64,000 nucleotides of DNA from Punica granatum (GCF_007655135.1 NC_045130.1:21271363-21335362), one strand, 5' to 3'; positions 34,544 through 45,392 are shown, counted from the first letter of the stretch. A program made the numbers and translations. Notes: generated from the sequence alone by a model not told the origin.

Positions 34544-34798
34544 TTCTCTCACGCGTGTCTGTCACGCGTCCCAACGGGAAGGTGGACACTCCCAAGCTGC
34601 GCGATCTAAAAGCGCGCAATGCGGGCCCCGACGAGAGTCCACATTCGGGTCCGTACACGCCACACCACCATAACTGGCAATGTTCAGAGAAGGACAAACG
34701 ATGGAAGGTCATCATCAGCCATCGCGCATAAGGCGGTCCAGAGCGAACGCCAAGCAAACCATGTCGCTTGACTCTTTACGCGATCTCCAAGCAAGTGC

Positions 34799-35655
34799 CT
34801 CGGGTCTGTCCCAGTTTTTAAATTCCTCGTTCAGGTCTATCCTGGCTCCTTCGGGTCCATCCCGGCTTTAAATTCCTCGTTCAGGTCTATCCTGGCTCCT
34901 TCGGGTCCATCCCGGCTTTAAATTCCTCGTTCAGGTCTATCCTGGCTCCTTTAAATTTCTCGTTCAGGTCTATCCTGGCTCCTTCGGGTCCATCCTGGCT
35001 TTAAATTCCTCGTTCAGGTCTATCCTGGCTCCTTCGGGTCCATCCCGGCTTTAAATTCCTCGTTCAGGTCTATCCTGGCTCCTTCGGGTCTATCCCAGCT
35101 TTAAATTTCTCGTTCAGGTCTATCCTGGCTCCTTCGGGTCCATCCCGGCTTTAAATTCCTCGTTCAGGTCTACTTGGCTCCTTCGGGTCCATCCCGGCTT
35201 TAAATTCCTCGTTCAGGTCTATCGTGGCTCCTTCGGGTCCATCCCAGCTTTAAATTCCTCGTTCAGGTCTATCCTGGCTCCTTCGGGTCCATCCCGGCTT
35301 TAAATTTCTCGTTCAAGTCTATCCTGGCACCTTCGGGTCCATCCCGGCTTTAAATTTCTCGTTCAGGTCCATCCTGGCTCCTTCGGGTCCATCCCGACTT
35401 TAAATTTCTCGTTCAGGTCTATCCTGGCTCCTTCGGGTCTATCCCGGCTTTAAATTTCTCTTTCAGGTCTATCTTGGCTCCTTCGGGTCCATCCCGGCTT
35501 TAAATTTCTCGTTCAGGTCTATCCTGGCTCCTTCGGGTCCATCCCGGCTTTAAATTCCTCGTTCAGGTCTATCCTGGCTCCTTCGGGTCCATCCCGGCTT
35601 TAAATTCCTCGTTAAGGTCTATCCTGGTTTCTTTCGGGTCCATCCCGGTCTTAAT
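34799..35655 (+). repeat. 50-bp satellite in 3' UTR of Element C, about 17 copies
   Basis: Each unit holds two hairpins, CAGG-TCTAT-CCTG and CGGG-TCCAT-CCCG, separated by CTCCTT and TTTAAATTCCTCGTT. One copy near 34950 lacks the second hairpin. TTCGGGTCCATCCCGGCT differs from A's satellite core TTCGGGTACGTCCCGACT at three of 18 positions. Confidence 0.95.
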
Positions 35656-35790
35656 TTCCAACGCAATATCCCGACATGTCCAAGCAAGGTACGAGCAGCC
35701 ATGGGGGGGAACGGTATCAGAGCTGTCGCCGGGACCAAAAAGGGGGTGCTTATTATGGTCTTTGGCTACATCCTCTAACCGAGCATGTAA

Positions 35791-35806
35791 CCAAAGAGGG
35801 GCAAGC
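35791..35806 (+). other. Polypurine tract of Element C
   Basis: CCAAAGAGGGGCAAGC abuts the LTR at 35807, identical to B's tract. Confidence 0.85.
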
Positions 35807-37089
35807 TGTCAGCACCCCATTTTGGCCCACCGGCTTCCTACACTAGAATCCCCGATCAAAGCCCGGGTTACTATTCATCACCTGGCAATCGAAGGCGAAC
35901 GTGCGGTCACAGAGTCATGAATGACAGGAGAAGAGTTGGGTCCATTAGAAAAGCAGAAGAGAGCAGCCAGAAGAACATAAAGGCAAAGAACCCCGAAAAC
36001 AGCGAAGCCGGCACTATGGCACTATTCATCACCAAATCACTGAAGCACCGAAAGGTGCCCAATATGGGACTCTAAAAATCCCTCTTAGTGCCAAAGTGAC
36101 CAACGACACGTTCGGGCGCGTTTTGGGGGCATACCGCTTAAGCCGGGACGCCTCCGATCTCTCACGGACCCCTTTTCTAACAGGGCTCCCGGGGCCCGCT
36201 CCACTGACAAGTAAATGGCACCCCAAAACGGGCCTACAGACACCTAGGGACCACCGAGGTCGTGGAACAAGCTTCAGACGACCTTTCGAAACTCTACAGG
36301 GTTCCCCGAGGGACGTTTCAGTGGTAGCAAACGCCTCCAGAATGAATCTTCGGGGCACATTAACAGAAAACAGAGATCACAGCGATCCCCGAACACCTCA
36401 AGACATTCGGGGAACACTGAGAAAGCCCCGGTCACAAGTCCCTAGGTCTTCCCGAGCCAACGGTCTTCGGTTGAGGACGACGAGCCAACAATCTCTCGCG
36501 AGGCAAAAGGGTCACCGAAGCGAACATTAAGACGCGCAAAGAGCAATCGGGGAACGGGGACACTCAACTCCACTCCGAATGTCTGAACAGGGCAAAACCA
36601 ACTCTCGAAGCGTCGAGTCGCCCGAACGTTTGTTCACACGACGTATGGCGATATTAGGCTCATTCAAATCCTCTTTGTTCAAGCATTTCAAATCTATAAA
36701 TTGATTGGGCATCGGAGATCGGACGCGCATTCAATCGAGTCTCAAGCTTTTTCCGGCTTTACTCTTAATCGAATGGGACCCACAGCTCAGCCAAGCCAAG
36801 CCGTCAAGCCGCGGCTCAACCCCAAGCCACGGCTCAACCCCTCAAGCTCGGCTTGGCCGCAATTAGCCGCGGCTCAAACCCATGGCCGGCGGCTCCAAGG
36901 GCTCTCCTCTTCCCTCCACCACACAATTCAAATTCCTCTCACATCTATCACCTCCCATCACCATCCTCTTCCTTTCCCCACACTCAACATGACACAAACC
37001 CCTCCCTAATCCTCCCTCCAATTTCGGTAGCCCCTACTTATCCCCCTAAACCGCAATTAGTTCCACTTAACCGAGCCATTAGCCTAGCC

Positions 37090-37095
37090 TATAAG
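37090..37095 (+). promoter_or_regulatory. TATA box of Element C/D LTR
   Basis: TATAAG, followed by TCATTCTCATTCTCTCTC, collinear with the boxes in B and E. Confidence 0.55.
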
Positions 37096-39651
37096 TTCCC
37101 ATTCATCATTAACTCTAATCACTTCTTCATTCTCATTCTCTCTCAAGCCAATCTCTCTCAAGAACTCTCCCAAACTCCAGCCCACTCCCATACCTTCGTT
37201 CAGCCGTGCCAAGGCCAAAACCGACCAAAATCACCGGAAAACCACCCGGTATTCCGGTGACCACCAGACCCGACTTAAACCAAAAATCACCAAACTCCCT
37301 ATCCTACATATTTCCTACCCCCTAAGTCCATTTCCGGGCTTAGTTTTGCCATTCGGAGCCTCCTTCACCACGTTCTGCCCGCACGAAGAATCGGGTCTTT
37401 AAGCCGATACCGGGTGCACACCGAGCCCTCCACGCGTGCCATTTCGCTCCACGACCTTGCCGAGTCGTGCCGTCACGTTCGAAGGGTTCCTCACAACCCT
37501 CACTCTCTCTCGTGAAGAGTTGGTCACTATCCGAGGGTCAATCCACCGTGCACAACCACCGTTTCATCGTTTCTTCTCTTACCGGGGTCATTTGCTTTCA
37601 CACCGAACTTTCTCTCACTATTTCGGGTTCACCTAGGGCTTGGCTCGTTCGGGTCTGCCCACGGACGTCTAGATCTGCCTCTTAGAAGTCCAACGAGCCC
37701 AACATCGCACCGTGCCGTGCCCGGAGCAAGCGTGCCGACCCCGTTCTTCCCGAGCTGCCGCGGCTGTCTTCTTCTCGGGTTACTCACCCGTAGCCTCTAG
37801 CCGAGTCTTGTGACTCCCACGGCCGCTTCCCCGACTCTTTTCCTCTTGCAATGAGGCTAGGTAACACCCCTTTATAACTTAGAGAAGCTAGAATCCTCGA
37901 TTCTTACTTGTATGAGTGTTTATATGGTCTAAAGGTGCGGAATGCTTGAAAGTTCATGTTTTTCCTTCGGATCCATGTTTCCCATGCATTTTCATGCACG
38001 CACGTCCATCATGTCCCGTTCATATGCCCATATAATGTCTATGCCGTGAGGGGAAAGGACTAGAATCGAGGTAAGGGAGACACTCAAGCCACGGTTGGAC
38101 CATGGGAGCCCACGGCCTATGTCCAAAGGAGGGGACCCGTGGGCTCTCTTGGCCCCTCCGAGGCTTGATCGGCCTCCTCTCCCCCAAAACTTGTCGGTTC
38201 CCGTGTTATTATCATTGTTCGTTGCATGAGATATATTAGCATGGCGGGAATAAGCTTAGATCGGGACCGGAGAACCTCCCTTGACCCGTGTGAGCCATGA
38301 GGACTCACGGCCACCTTTGAAGAAATGTGGCCGAGAGTCCCCTTGGACCACACGGGTCCAAGGTGGTTTCTCCCTTTCCGAAATGAGCCGGTTCCCGCGT
38401 TTCACGCTTTCCCATCGTATGAGCCGACGCCGTTTTTGTTGATTTCTTTATATTAGGTGTTATATGTACTTGTTTGTGTGTTCGTTTGCGTTCAGAGATC
38501 TTGACGGCGTCGATTTCCTTTTGTTTTATTGAAATAGATTTTGTTCTTGTGTTTAGACGTATTATGCATGCAAGATATGATCGGAATCGCCCCTCGGAAT
38601 TGATTGTATCCGTGTCTTATATTTTTTGTTATTCACATGATGATTAAATGATAGATACGTCAATTTTGGGTAATCCTCCATCAAAACCTTAATAACTACA
38701 TGAATCACTACCATTGAATAACTTTACAAATGGGATAAACGGGACGTATCATTTGGTTATTTAAGTCACTTGGACTAACTAATTGGATAAATTGATTATT
38801 AATTAGTAAACGCATCGATGATTCACGGAACGGTGGGAGTGCCCTTTTCCTTAAAAGATCACAATTTCAAAACATCGAGACGTGTAACACGAATAGAGTC
38901 GACGTCTAACGAGTACTCGCGTGCCATGACTCGAGTCCGGGCCCGATTTGAGGCGGCTCGAGTCGAGACACGCGAGTCCTCCTTAGACTCCTTCGTGTCA
39001 CACGATCTTCAATTTGCACACGAACATCGCAATTTTATTACCCAAGGGCATAATCATCATTCCGTGATTCACCGATACCATAGGCATTAGGGAGTTGGAA
39101 ACACCTAAAGCTATGAACGAGAGAGGGCAACCTGTTCGGGTGCGAGTTTCATTCACGCGGCCCATTTCGTTCATTTTCGGTGTTTCTTTCTTTTTATCGT
39201 AGATTCGGTGGGGAGCATTTTATTTCAGTTACAAAACACGAAAAACTGGATTAATCATACATTTGGCATAATCAAACACTAGATAATGGATAGGCGGAAT
39301 GATAGATTCCAATCTAGAGTCAAAATACGAGTTTGGCTAATTCGGTGAAACCGCAGTGTCATCCCACTGAATAAGAATCTTAAAACAAATTTACACACGT
39401 AATTGGCTTAGAACCCTATTCTAGTCCACCATCTTTGTTTGTCTAGGATAGACACATTGCTTGTTAATCAACCTCGATTAATAACTAATTAAATCACGTA
39501 CATTCGACTTAATACACCACTTGTTTGTATTCACCGATGTTTGTCAGTTATTGTCTATTTTTCATCAGTTTTATCAGTTTTCTTCTGTTTTCCATTTGCT
39601 TCTGCTGATTTGTTGCGGTTCGGGTCTGAGCCCATAGATTACGTGTTGCAC

Positions 39652-39695
39652 GGGGTCCAACGCCCCAAATCACCGAACACAAGTTCCAACGCCTC
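39652..39695 (+). repeat. Heptaloop hairpin pair in C/D LTR (second one decayed)
   Basis: GGGGTCCAACGCCCC is intact. The second, starting AAGTTCCAACG where other copies have GAGGTCCAACG, no longer pairs. Confidence 0.65.
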
Positions 39696-40672
39696 CTAAC
39701 TCACTAAGTGCGTGCAACCTGAGTGCGGAATGGGATCTATCCTCGAGTCATCGTCTCACTCCAAGTATGACCTATGTGGAAGGCAATTTGGATTGGATGT
39801 ATGAAACGTGTTTAGATATCACCCGGGAGCTCGATCGGTCCAACGGTTACAGTGGGAATCAACCGATTCACCTGTAAACCGTTGGATCGATCGGACCCGA
39901 CCCCCGGCTCCTTGAGCCCGCGTTGCCTTAATTTATTTATCGGTTATTCAAAACACACAGTGAGCCGGAGCGGAATATTGGCCCAACGTAAACCGATCGG
40001 GATCCATTTACTTATTTAGTTATACTTTGTAATTATTCGAGAGAACATTGTGAGAACTTTATTTGTATATTCACTCTTTCACTTGTAAGGATCCCCAATC
40101 GGCGAGCGACAGGTCCGAGTGTCGAATCGGTTAAGTTGAACCATCGTTGCCAAGGGATGAGTAAGCTCGAATAATCGTGGTCTCGGTTCGCGCAGGGAAT
40201 CGACCATCACGGTCCGATGAACTGTAACGATAAGATAGTGAACCGATTCCTCGACACACAAGCCTACTCATCTTTCGGATTCTCGGTCCAACTCAATCAA
40301 TTCATCGACTTTACGGTGTCAAAACGGGCGAGTCGAGTGCAACTCTAAATCACGCGATAAATAAACAAAATGGCAAGCCTAGCAAGCTAGAGTACCGAAA
40401 GGGCGTGCGGGATATAGGCCCGCACGTAATAGAACCCCCAAATTCGGAATTTCCGGTTCCGTATGACCATTGCCTTAACATTTAGGTGTACCTTGTACCC
40501 CTAGACCCGGGCGACTCAACGGCCCTCGACCTACGGGTCGTAAACAGTAAGTGGCGACTCCTTCTCACGTGCGTCCGTCGCGCGTCCCCGAGAAGGTGGA
40601 CACTCCCAAGCCGCGTTGCATAGGCTTCGCGCATGCGTGCCCCGACGAGATGAAATTCAGGTGCGCACAGCT

Positions 40673-40690
40673 TGGCAACTCCACTGGGGA
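40673..40690 (+). other. Primer-binding site of Element D
   Basis: TGGCAACTCCACTGGGGA, 3 nt after the LTR. One change from B and E (GGCAAC for GGCGAC), consistent with C-to-T decay on the other strand. Confidence 0.8.
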
Positions 40691-41295
40691 TTTCTAGAGG
40701 GTTCGGGCTCGATTTTGTTTGCTTGCTTGCATGTTTATTTATCGCTTTCCGTACATTTATTTTTAAGCACATTCATTTTTCGCATTTACTTTACGCATTT
40801 GCATCGCATCATTTTAGCGGGTTTCTAGGTACCTTGTCCGAAATCCCACGGGCACCAAAGATAGGAAGCTAGATTAGTCAGAGGTTCCGAGTAAGGGAAT
40901 GAATCGAGTCGGCTATGCCACCGAACCGGCCCCCAAAGATCCTCTCTCGATTTGAAGGAATTCACACCCTTGTATCGGGAGCCCCCATCCCTAGTTAGTG
41001 GTTCTCCCAATAGCACTAAAAACCATGCATACACAGGGACCGTCATGCCGGACCAATCTTTGCCTCCATACCGCCAACCAACCCTAAAGTCGAGTGTTTG
41101 AGTCGGCCCGTAGTTTTTTTTAGGATGGGCTTTTTTGTTGTTTTCTTTGAGAAAGAGTGATGTATACTGTAAAAGAACGTGATTATAGTTTATCTTTCCG
41201 CACTGCATGCATTATTTCCAAAAAAAACGACTTAGGACATTACATTGGTTTGATTCTTAAAACGTTGAGTTGACATCTCCTCCATTTAGGTAAGG
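40691..41295 (+). other. 5' leader of Element D
   Basis: Untranslated, collinear with E's leader. The block at 41150-41219 (GTATACTGTAAAAG, then TTTATCTTTCCGCACTGCATGCA) is the best-conserved part among B, D and E. The leader ends in TTTAGGTAAGG directly before the ORF1 ATG. Confidence 0.75.
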
Positions 41296-42945
41296 ATGGA
41301 CCGCCCGGCTCCTGGCCTCAGGCTCGAAGCAATCACGCCGTCTAGGCAAGAAATCATGCGCATTTGGAGGACACTTCGCCCGGTGGATCGCGCCTTCATT
41401 CAAGGCATCATCGGAGACATGATTATGCTCACCGAAACTCCGGTGGATTGGATCTTCCTAAGGACCGCCACCGAATTCTGGGACCCCCAACACGCAGTGT
41501 TCAACTTCCAGGGAACAGAGTTGGCACCCACAATTGAGGAGTATACGTCACTCATCCAGAGGCCCACGCCCACCACCCAAGGCATCTTTGTGCCCAACCC
41601 GTTCACAGTCATTCGAAGCCAACTCTCCACCCTCCTCGGCATACCCGTCCAAGAGGTCCACCAAGAACTTCATCAAGGATGGGATCACGGCGTCAGAATC
41701 GCATGGCTTTCAGACTGGACGCTTCTTCGTGCACTGACACCCTCGACGGAGTCCTACCAACGTGACGCATGTCACAGATTCCTACTCTTGATCTTCGGCA
41801 CCCTCCTGTTCCCATACGCGCCAAACCTCGTCGACGGGGCTATAACCCAAGTCGTCCTCCAAGCGGTGGGAGGCCATAGTTACGCAGAGGCTTTACTAGT
41901 CGAGACCGTTCGGTCTCTAGACTATGTCAGAGAGGTTCAGCGCGACAGGATGAGAGGATCCTCGCACCTTTTACAAATTTGGCTGCTCGCGCATATTCGC
42001 CCCTTCTGCTCATCACATCCTTTCTCCTACATTGTGAACGAGCGTTCGCTGATTGAGCGCCTGGGGCCGGTCTTTCCACCTCCCGAGCGCAGCTTCTCAG
42101 AATGGAGGCACTTTTGGCGCGAGTTGACACCCGCGCGGTTCTTATGGGTCCCCCGTTGGAATCCCGGCTGCCCCATGATCATAGGGTGTCCCGGAATGGT
42201 GGGAGTCCCTCTTCTCAGCCACTTGGGAAGCACAATCATATTCCCCGGTCGGGTAATCAGACAACTCGGCGGCCTAAAGGACATTCCTGCCGAGGCAGAC
42301 CGCCTACCCTACCGCATCCAATGGGCCGACTCCACATCCACGGCCCCCGCAAGATTCCTGCAGATCCGGGAGATTCACCGTCAGCGGGATGCTAGCACTA
42401 TACAACGTCTCTACTTCCCCGAGCACCCCACCGACGAAGAGCAAGCACTTTCTGCCACGTCAGCATACGTGGCTCAGTTTTATTCGCAGGGATCGACATC
42501 GCCGCAGCGGCCCCAGACCGTCCTGATCCCCCGAGCCACACCCACATCCGCCCCAGAAGCTGAAAGCTCCACCCAAGCGGCCATGCGCGCAGAACTACAT
42601 TCCATCAGGGAGGAGCGAGATAGACTCCGTTGCGAGCTTGTTGACTCTCGTGCGGAGGTCGCAGACTATAGGGAGCTCCAGACGGAGCTAGCTCGTGCAC
42701 GCACCCGGATCGCAACCCTAGACTGGGAGATGGCCCGATTGAGCGCTACGTTAGACCGAGCGCGGGCAAGGGCGCGCGGAGCCCCCATCCCTAGGATTAG
42801 CGGACGCACTCATTTTGCCCTCGCTCGGACCTACGCGGCTTTCGGCCGACCACCGAGCGCAAAGGGTGTCAGCTTATGTTTATGTTCCTTTTTTCTTCCG
42901 TGTGCTGTACTTTGTAAAACAATGGAACTCGAATCAAACCAATGA
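41296..42945 (+). CDS. ORF1 upstream of gag, Element D (intact, 549 residues)
   Basis: Function unknown. The frame is open throughout and collinear with ORF1 of B and with the visible part of E. The N-terminal half has conserved blocks PVDRAF, FWDPQHAVFNFQGTEL and PTIEEY, which recall the plant DUF7745/mobile-domain group (from memory). A middle domain contains VVLQAVGGHSY and HLGSTIIFPGRVIRQLGG. Residues about 436-495 are rich in E, R and L in heptad-like spacing, a likely coiled coil that B has lost. The last 35 or so residues may be read-through of non-coding sequence. The ATG follows AGGTAAGG, a splice-donor-like sequence conserved in B and E. It is intact although D's gag has five stops. 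Confidence 0.85.
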   Translation: MDRPAPGLRLEAITPSRQEIMRIWRTLRPVDRAFIQGIIGDMIMLTETPVDWIFLRTATEFWDPQHAVFNFQGTELAPTIEEYTSLIQRPTPTTQGIFVPNPFTVIRSQLSTLLGIPVQEVHQELHQGWDHGVRIAWLSDWTLLRALTPSTESYQRDACHRFLLLIFGTLLFPYAPNLVDGAITQVVLQAVGGHSYAEALLVETVRSLDYVREVQRDRMRGSSHLLQIWLLAHIRPFCSSHPFSYIVNERSLIERLGPVFPPPERSFSEWRHFWRELTPARFLWVPRWNPGCPMIIGCPGMVGVPLLSHLGSTIIFPGRVIRQLGGLKDIPAEADRLPYRIQWADSTSTAPARFLQIREIHRQRDASTIQRLYFPEHPTDEEQALSATSAYVAQFYSQGSTSPQRPQTVLIPRATPTSAPEAESSTQAAMRAELHSIREERDRLRCELVDSRAEVADYRELQTELARARTRIATLDWEMARLSATLDRARARARGAPIPRISGRTHFALARTYAAFGRPPSAKGVSLCLCSFFLPCAVLCKTMELESNQ

Positions 42946-43106
42946 AATGACATTAGCGTTTCGAAACTCATGCATCTCATACATCTTGTTCTATCATTTA
43001 TTTCGTACTTATCGTTTCAAAATGTCGACGTCACACTTACACACTCTTGGAATTTAGGTGATAGCAACTGGAGTCACACCGATACCCAACTCGTCAACGT
43101 GTCAGG

Positions 43107-45392
43107 ATGATGGAAGAAGACCGCGTCGATATCTCCGAGGAAGTCAATCCACCAGCCCCGGCTCATTCTCAACCGCCCCCGACACATGCTCCGCCACCTC
43201 CAACTCCCGCAGGCGTACTTCCGGCGTATTCAGGCACCCCTTCGACGCATCTCCCGCCCCCAACGTCTTCAGGGGCGCCTCTTCAGCGAGTCTCACTAAC
43301 GTCGTCCGCCTCCGACGACCACGCCCGCATCGCAACACTTGAGGGCACAGTTAACTAATTAGCTGCAAGCATGACCACCAACATGGCGGAACTGTTCGCC
43401 CTACTCAGAGGACCGAACTGCGCATCCTCAAGCTCTACGCCACCTTCGAGACAAGGACCAACAGCCGACCCAACGTCTTGGATTCCGCCAACCCAAGTTC
43501 CGAAAAACACTGATGCTCCCGCACCGCCAACGACGCACACGGCCGCAGCCCACCCATTTACCATCCCCTTTCCACCACCACCAGCCCCCGCAGCCATCCC
43601 TCTTCCACCAGCGGCGTTCCTCACTTCGGATCAGGTCCTGTCCGCGCCGTCACCTGTTTCCATGCCGGCCCCAGCTGCGGTCTATACCATCCCTCCGCCG
43701 ATGGTTTTTCCGGCGCCAAGCGCACCTGCTCCGACTCACCCTCAAGCCGCAGAACTTCCCTCCTACCCACCTCTACAACCTCACACTAGCTTCCCTTACC
43801 AAGCACCGCCGCCCATAAACACTACTTTCCTCGAACCATGAGCGCCAACTCACGCGGCCCTGTTCGCCTCACCAACACACTTTTTCACTGAGGCTGACAC
43901 TGAGCAGGAGCGAAGGCTCAAGAGGATGGAAGAAACAATACGGGCCTTACAAGCAAGTGAGGCTCGACCCGATGCGCGCTACGGCGACTGTAGTCTATTC
44001 CCCGGCATGCGGCTACCCTCGAAAGTCAAGATCCCGGAGTTCAGGGCTTACGAAGGCACAACAGATCCATGACACCATCTCCGTCATTACCAAGGGAAGA
44101 TGCTGCAGTATTGAGATTACGAGGAATTCGTCATCCACTCATTTCAAGACAGCCTGTCGAGATCCTCTCTCGATTGGTTCATGTCACTGAAGGCCGAGGA
44201 TATTCCGACGTGGGCAGACCTCTCCCGGAAGTTCATCGACCAATACCAATACTGTGCGGAAACGCCTCCGACCCTTTTGGAATTAAGCATGAAAGAGATG
44301 GCGCAAGGCCAAAGATTCGAGGAATACGCCACCAAATGGCGTGCCCAAGCGGCAAAGCACATCCCCCCAATCAGCGAAGTACAACAGATTCAGTTGTTCC
44401 ATTCCACCCTGAGAGGAGTGTACTATTCGCACTTGTTGGCTCACACCTCTTCATTCTCCGATGTCTTCGAGGCGGGGAAAAAGCTTGACTTGGGCATTAA
44501 GCTTGGCAGAGTGGAAGGCCCCACCAATAAAGGAGAAGAACGCTTGAAGAAAGCTTCCGCAGTGACGACATCGTCTAGCGAAAGAAGAGGGAAGGAGGTA
44601 GCAGTCAACGCCGTCAACCCAGCACATCTGGCGCCCCAACAGTACTCGATGAATTTCATGTTTGCACCCGCCGTGGTCCCCTCCTATGCTCCGCATGCGC
44701 CTCAATATCTGCCTCAACCCCCAACCCAACCGATCTACTACTCTGCACTACCGCCTCCACCCCCATCTACGGTACCATCGCTCGTTGTCCACTATTATGT
44801 CCCTACTCCACTCCAAGCCCCTCAATACCAACCCCCGGCTCCGAGAGTCTCTCAGCCAACGCAACGAGTCCCGCCCCCGCAAGGCCAACAAGGCGGTGCA
44901 GCGCAACCGCGACCACGCAGACAATACTCGTCTCTGCCTGTTCCACTTGCTCACATTTATCGGCAACTCCGGGCGAGCGACAAGATCGGGACAATAGCGC
45001 CTAGTCCGAACTTTGACCCAACCATCCAAGATCAAAGAACACAGTGTGAGTACCATCGGGGGGCACCAGGGCACACCATAGAGACTTGTTAGAGATTAAG
45101 GGAGAGGATCCAAGAGATGATTGATGCAAAGGAGCTCTCGTTCAATGCTGTAAGACCTCCGAATGTACAAGCTAATCCCCTCCCCAATCATGGACCGGCC
45201 CAAGGGCCCTCCATCAACATGATCAGCATATGCGCATTAGGAGAGGGCGAAAGCGAACAACGCAATCCCTCCCCCTTCGTGATTGAGTACATCCCCGCGG
45301 AAGCTGCAGTTGGGTTCACCGGGATTGACGCACCTCCTGCCCCGTTCGTCATAGATATTCTCGCCCGAGAAGCATACTCGGACGACAAGGTC
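43107..45392 (+). pseudogene. gag: Gag of Element D (five in-frame stops, 3' part cut by Element E)
   Basis: A single frame runs from the ATG at 43107 (after GTCAGG, like B) with no frameshift but stops at 43356, 43839, 44070, 44112 and 45090. Compared with B, four fit C-to-T or G-to-A changes in Gln, Arg or Trp codons; the one at 43839 fits G-to-T in a glycine codon. Proline-rich N-terminus, gag domain near 43990-44480 and zinc knuckle CEYHRGAPGHTIETC are recognisable. The match to B's gag ends at the DDKV residues, where E's LTR begins. The protease is off the window. Confidence 0.92.

Larger units (their letters stand above)
1..34657 (+). mobile_element. Element A: Ogre/Tat-type Ty3-gypsy retrotransposon, 5' end outside window, split by Element B
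   Basis: The visible parts are gag-pro (1-2815), an intron-like gap, the start of pol (3003-3394), the rest of pol (about 25005-27937), a 3' UTR with a 30-bp satellite, a polypurine tract and the 3' LTR (30096-34657). Element B occupies 3395 to about 25004. The pol halves are collinear with B's pol apart from about 35 missing codons at the join. Domain order (protease, RT, RNase H, second RNase H, integrase without a chromodomain) is that of the Tat clade. Coding is broken by at least three frameshifts and one stop, so the copy cannot act alone. The 5' LTR, PBS and any ORF1 lie to the left of the window. Confidence 0.9.
30096..34657 (+). repeat. 3' LTR of Element A (4,562 bp, A-type)
   Basis: It begins TGTCAGCACCC after the polypurine tract and ends GGGTCCGTACA. 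Element G (55124-62369) consists of the same LTR type with the same ends. It shares with the B-type LTRs only the first bases, short internal blocks and the 3' region around GCCCCGACGAGA. A GC-rich stretch lies at about 32060-32165. Confidence 0.93.
34658..35806 (+). mobile_element. Element C remnant: end of a 3' UTR with satellite and polypurine tract
   Basis: This is the sequence just right of A's LTR, so A inserted here; A's target duplication would begin CGCCA. The last 100 bp closely match B's 3' UTR end (TCGCCGGGACCAAAAAGGG, then ACATCCTCTAACCGAGCATG and the polypurine tract). C is therefore a B-type element. The rest of C lies left of A, outside the window. Confidence 0.8.
35807..40669 (+). 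repeat. LTR shared by Elements C and D (4,863 bp, B-type)
   Basis: It runs from TGTCAGCACCCCATTTTGGC to GGTGCGCACA and is collinear with B's and E's LTRs. It acts as 3' LTR for C and 5' LTR for D. The second heptaloop hairpin (39681-39695) has lost its stem through substitutions. The PBS-like decamer is at 40552-40561. No protein gene is evident inside. Confidence 0.9.
35807..45392 (+). mobile_element. Element D: Ogre/Tat-type retrotransposon, 5' half, cut by Element E
   Basis: LTR (shared with C), PBS, leader, intact ORF1 and a gag interrupted at 45392 by Element E's LTR. The remainder lies beyond the right edge. It is B-type in LTR ends, ORF1 and gag. The LTR has a polypurine tract on one side and a PBS on the other, so no ordinary left boundary of D exists here. 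Confidence 0.88.

Noticed and set aside
34680..34871. Small open frame in front of the 50-bp satellite as a host gene
   Set aside because: It runs into the satellite, has no family resemblance, and the region is a retroelement 3' UTR.
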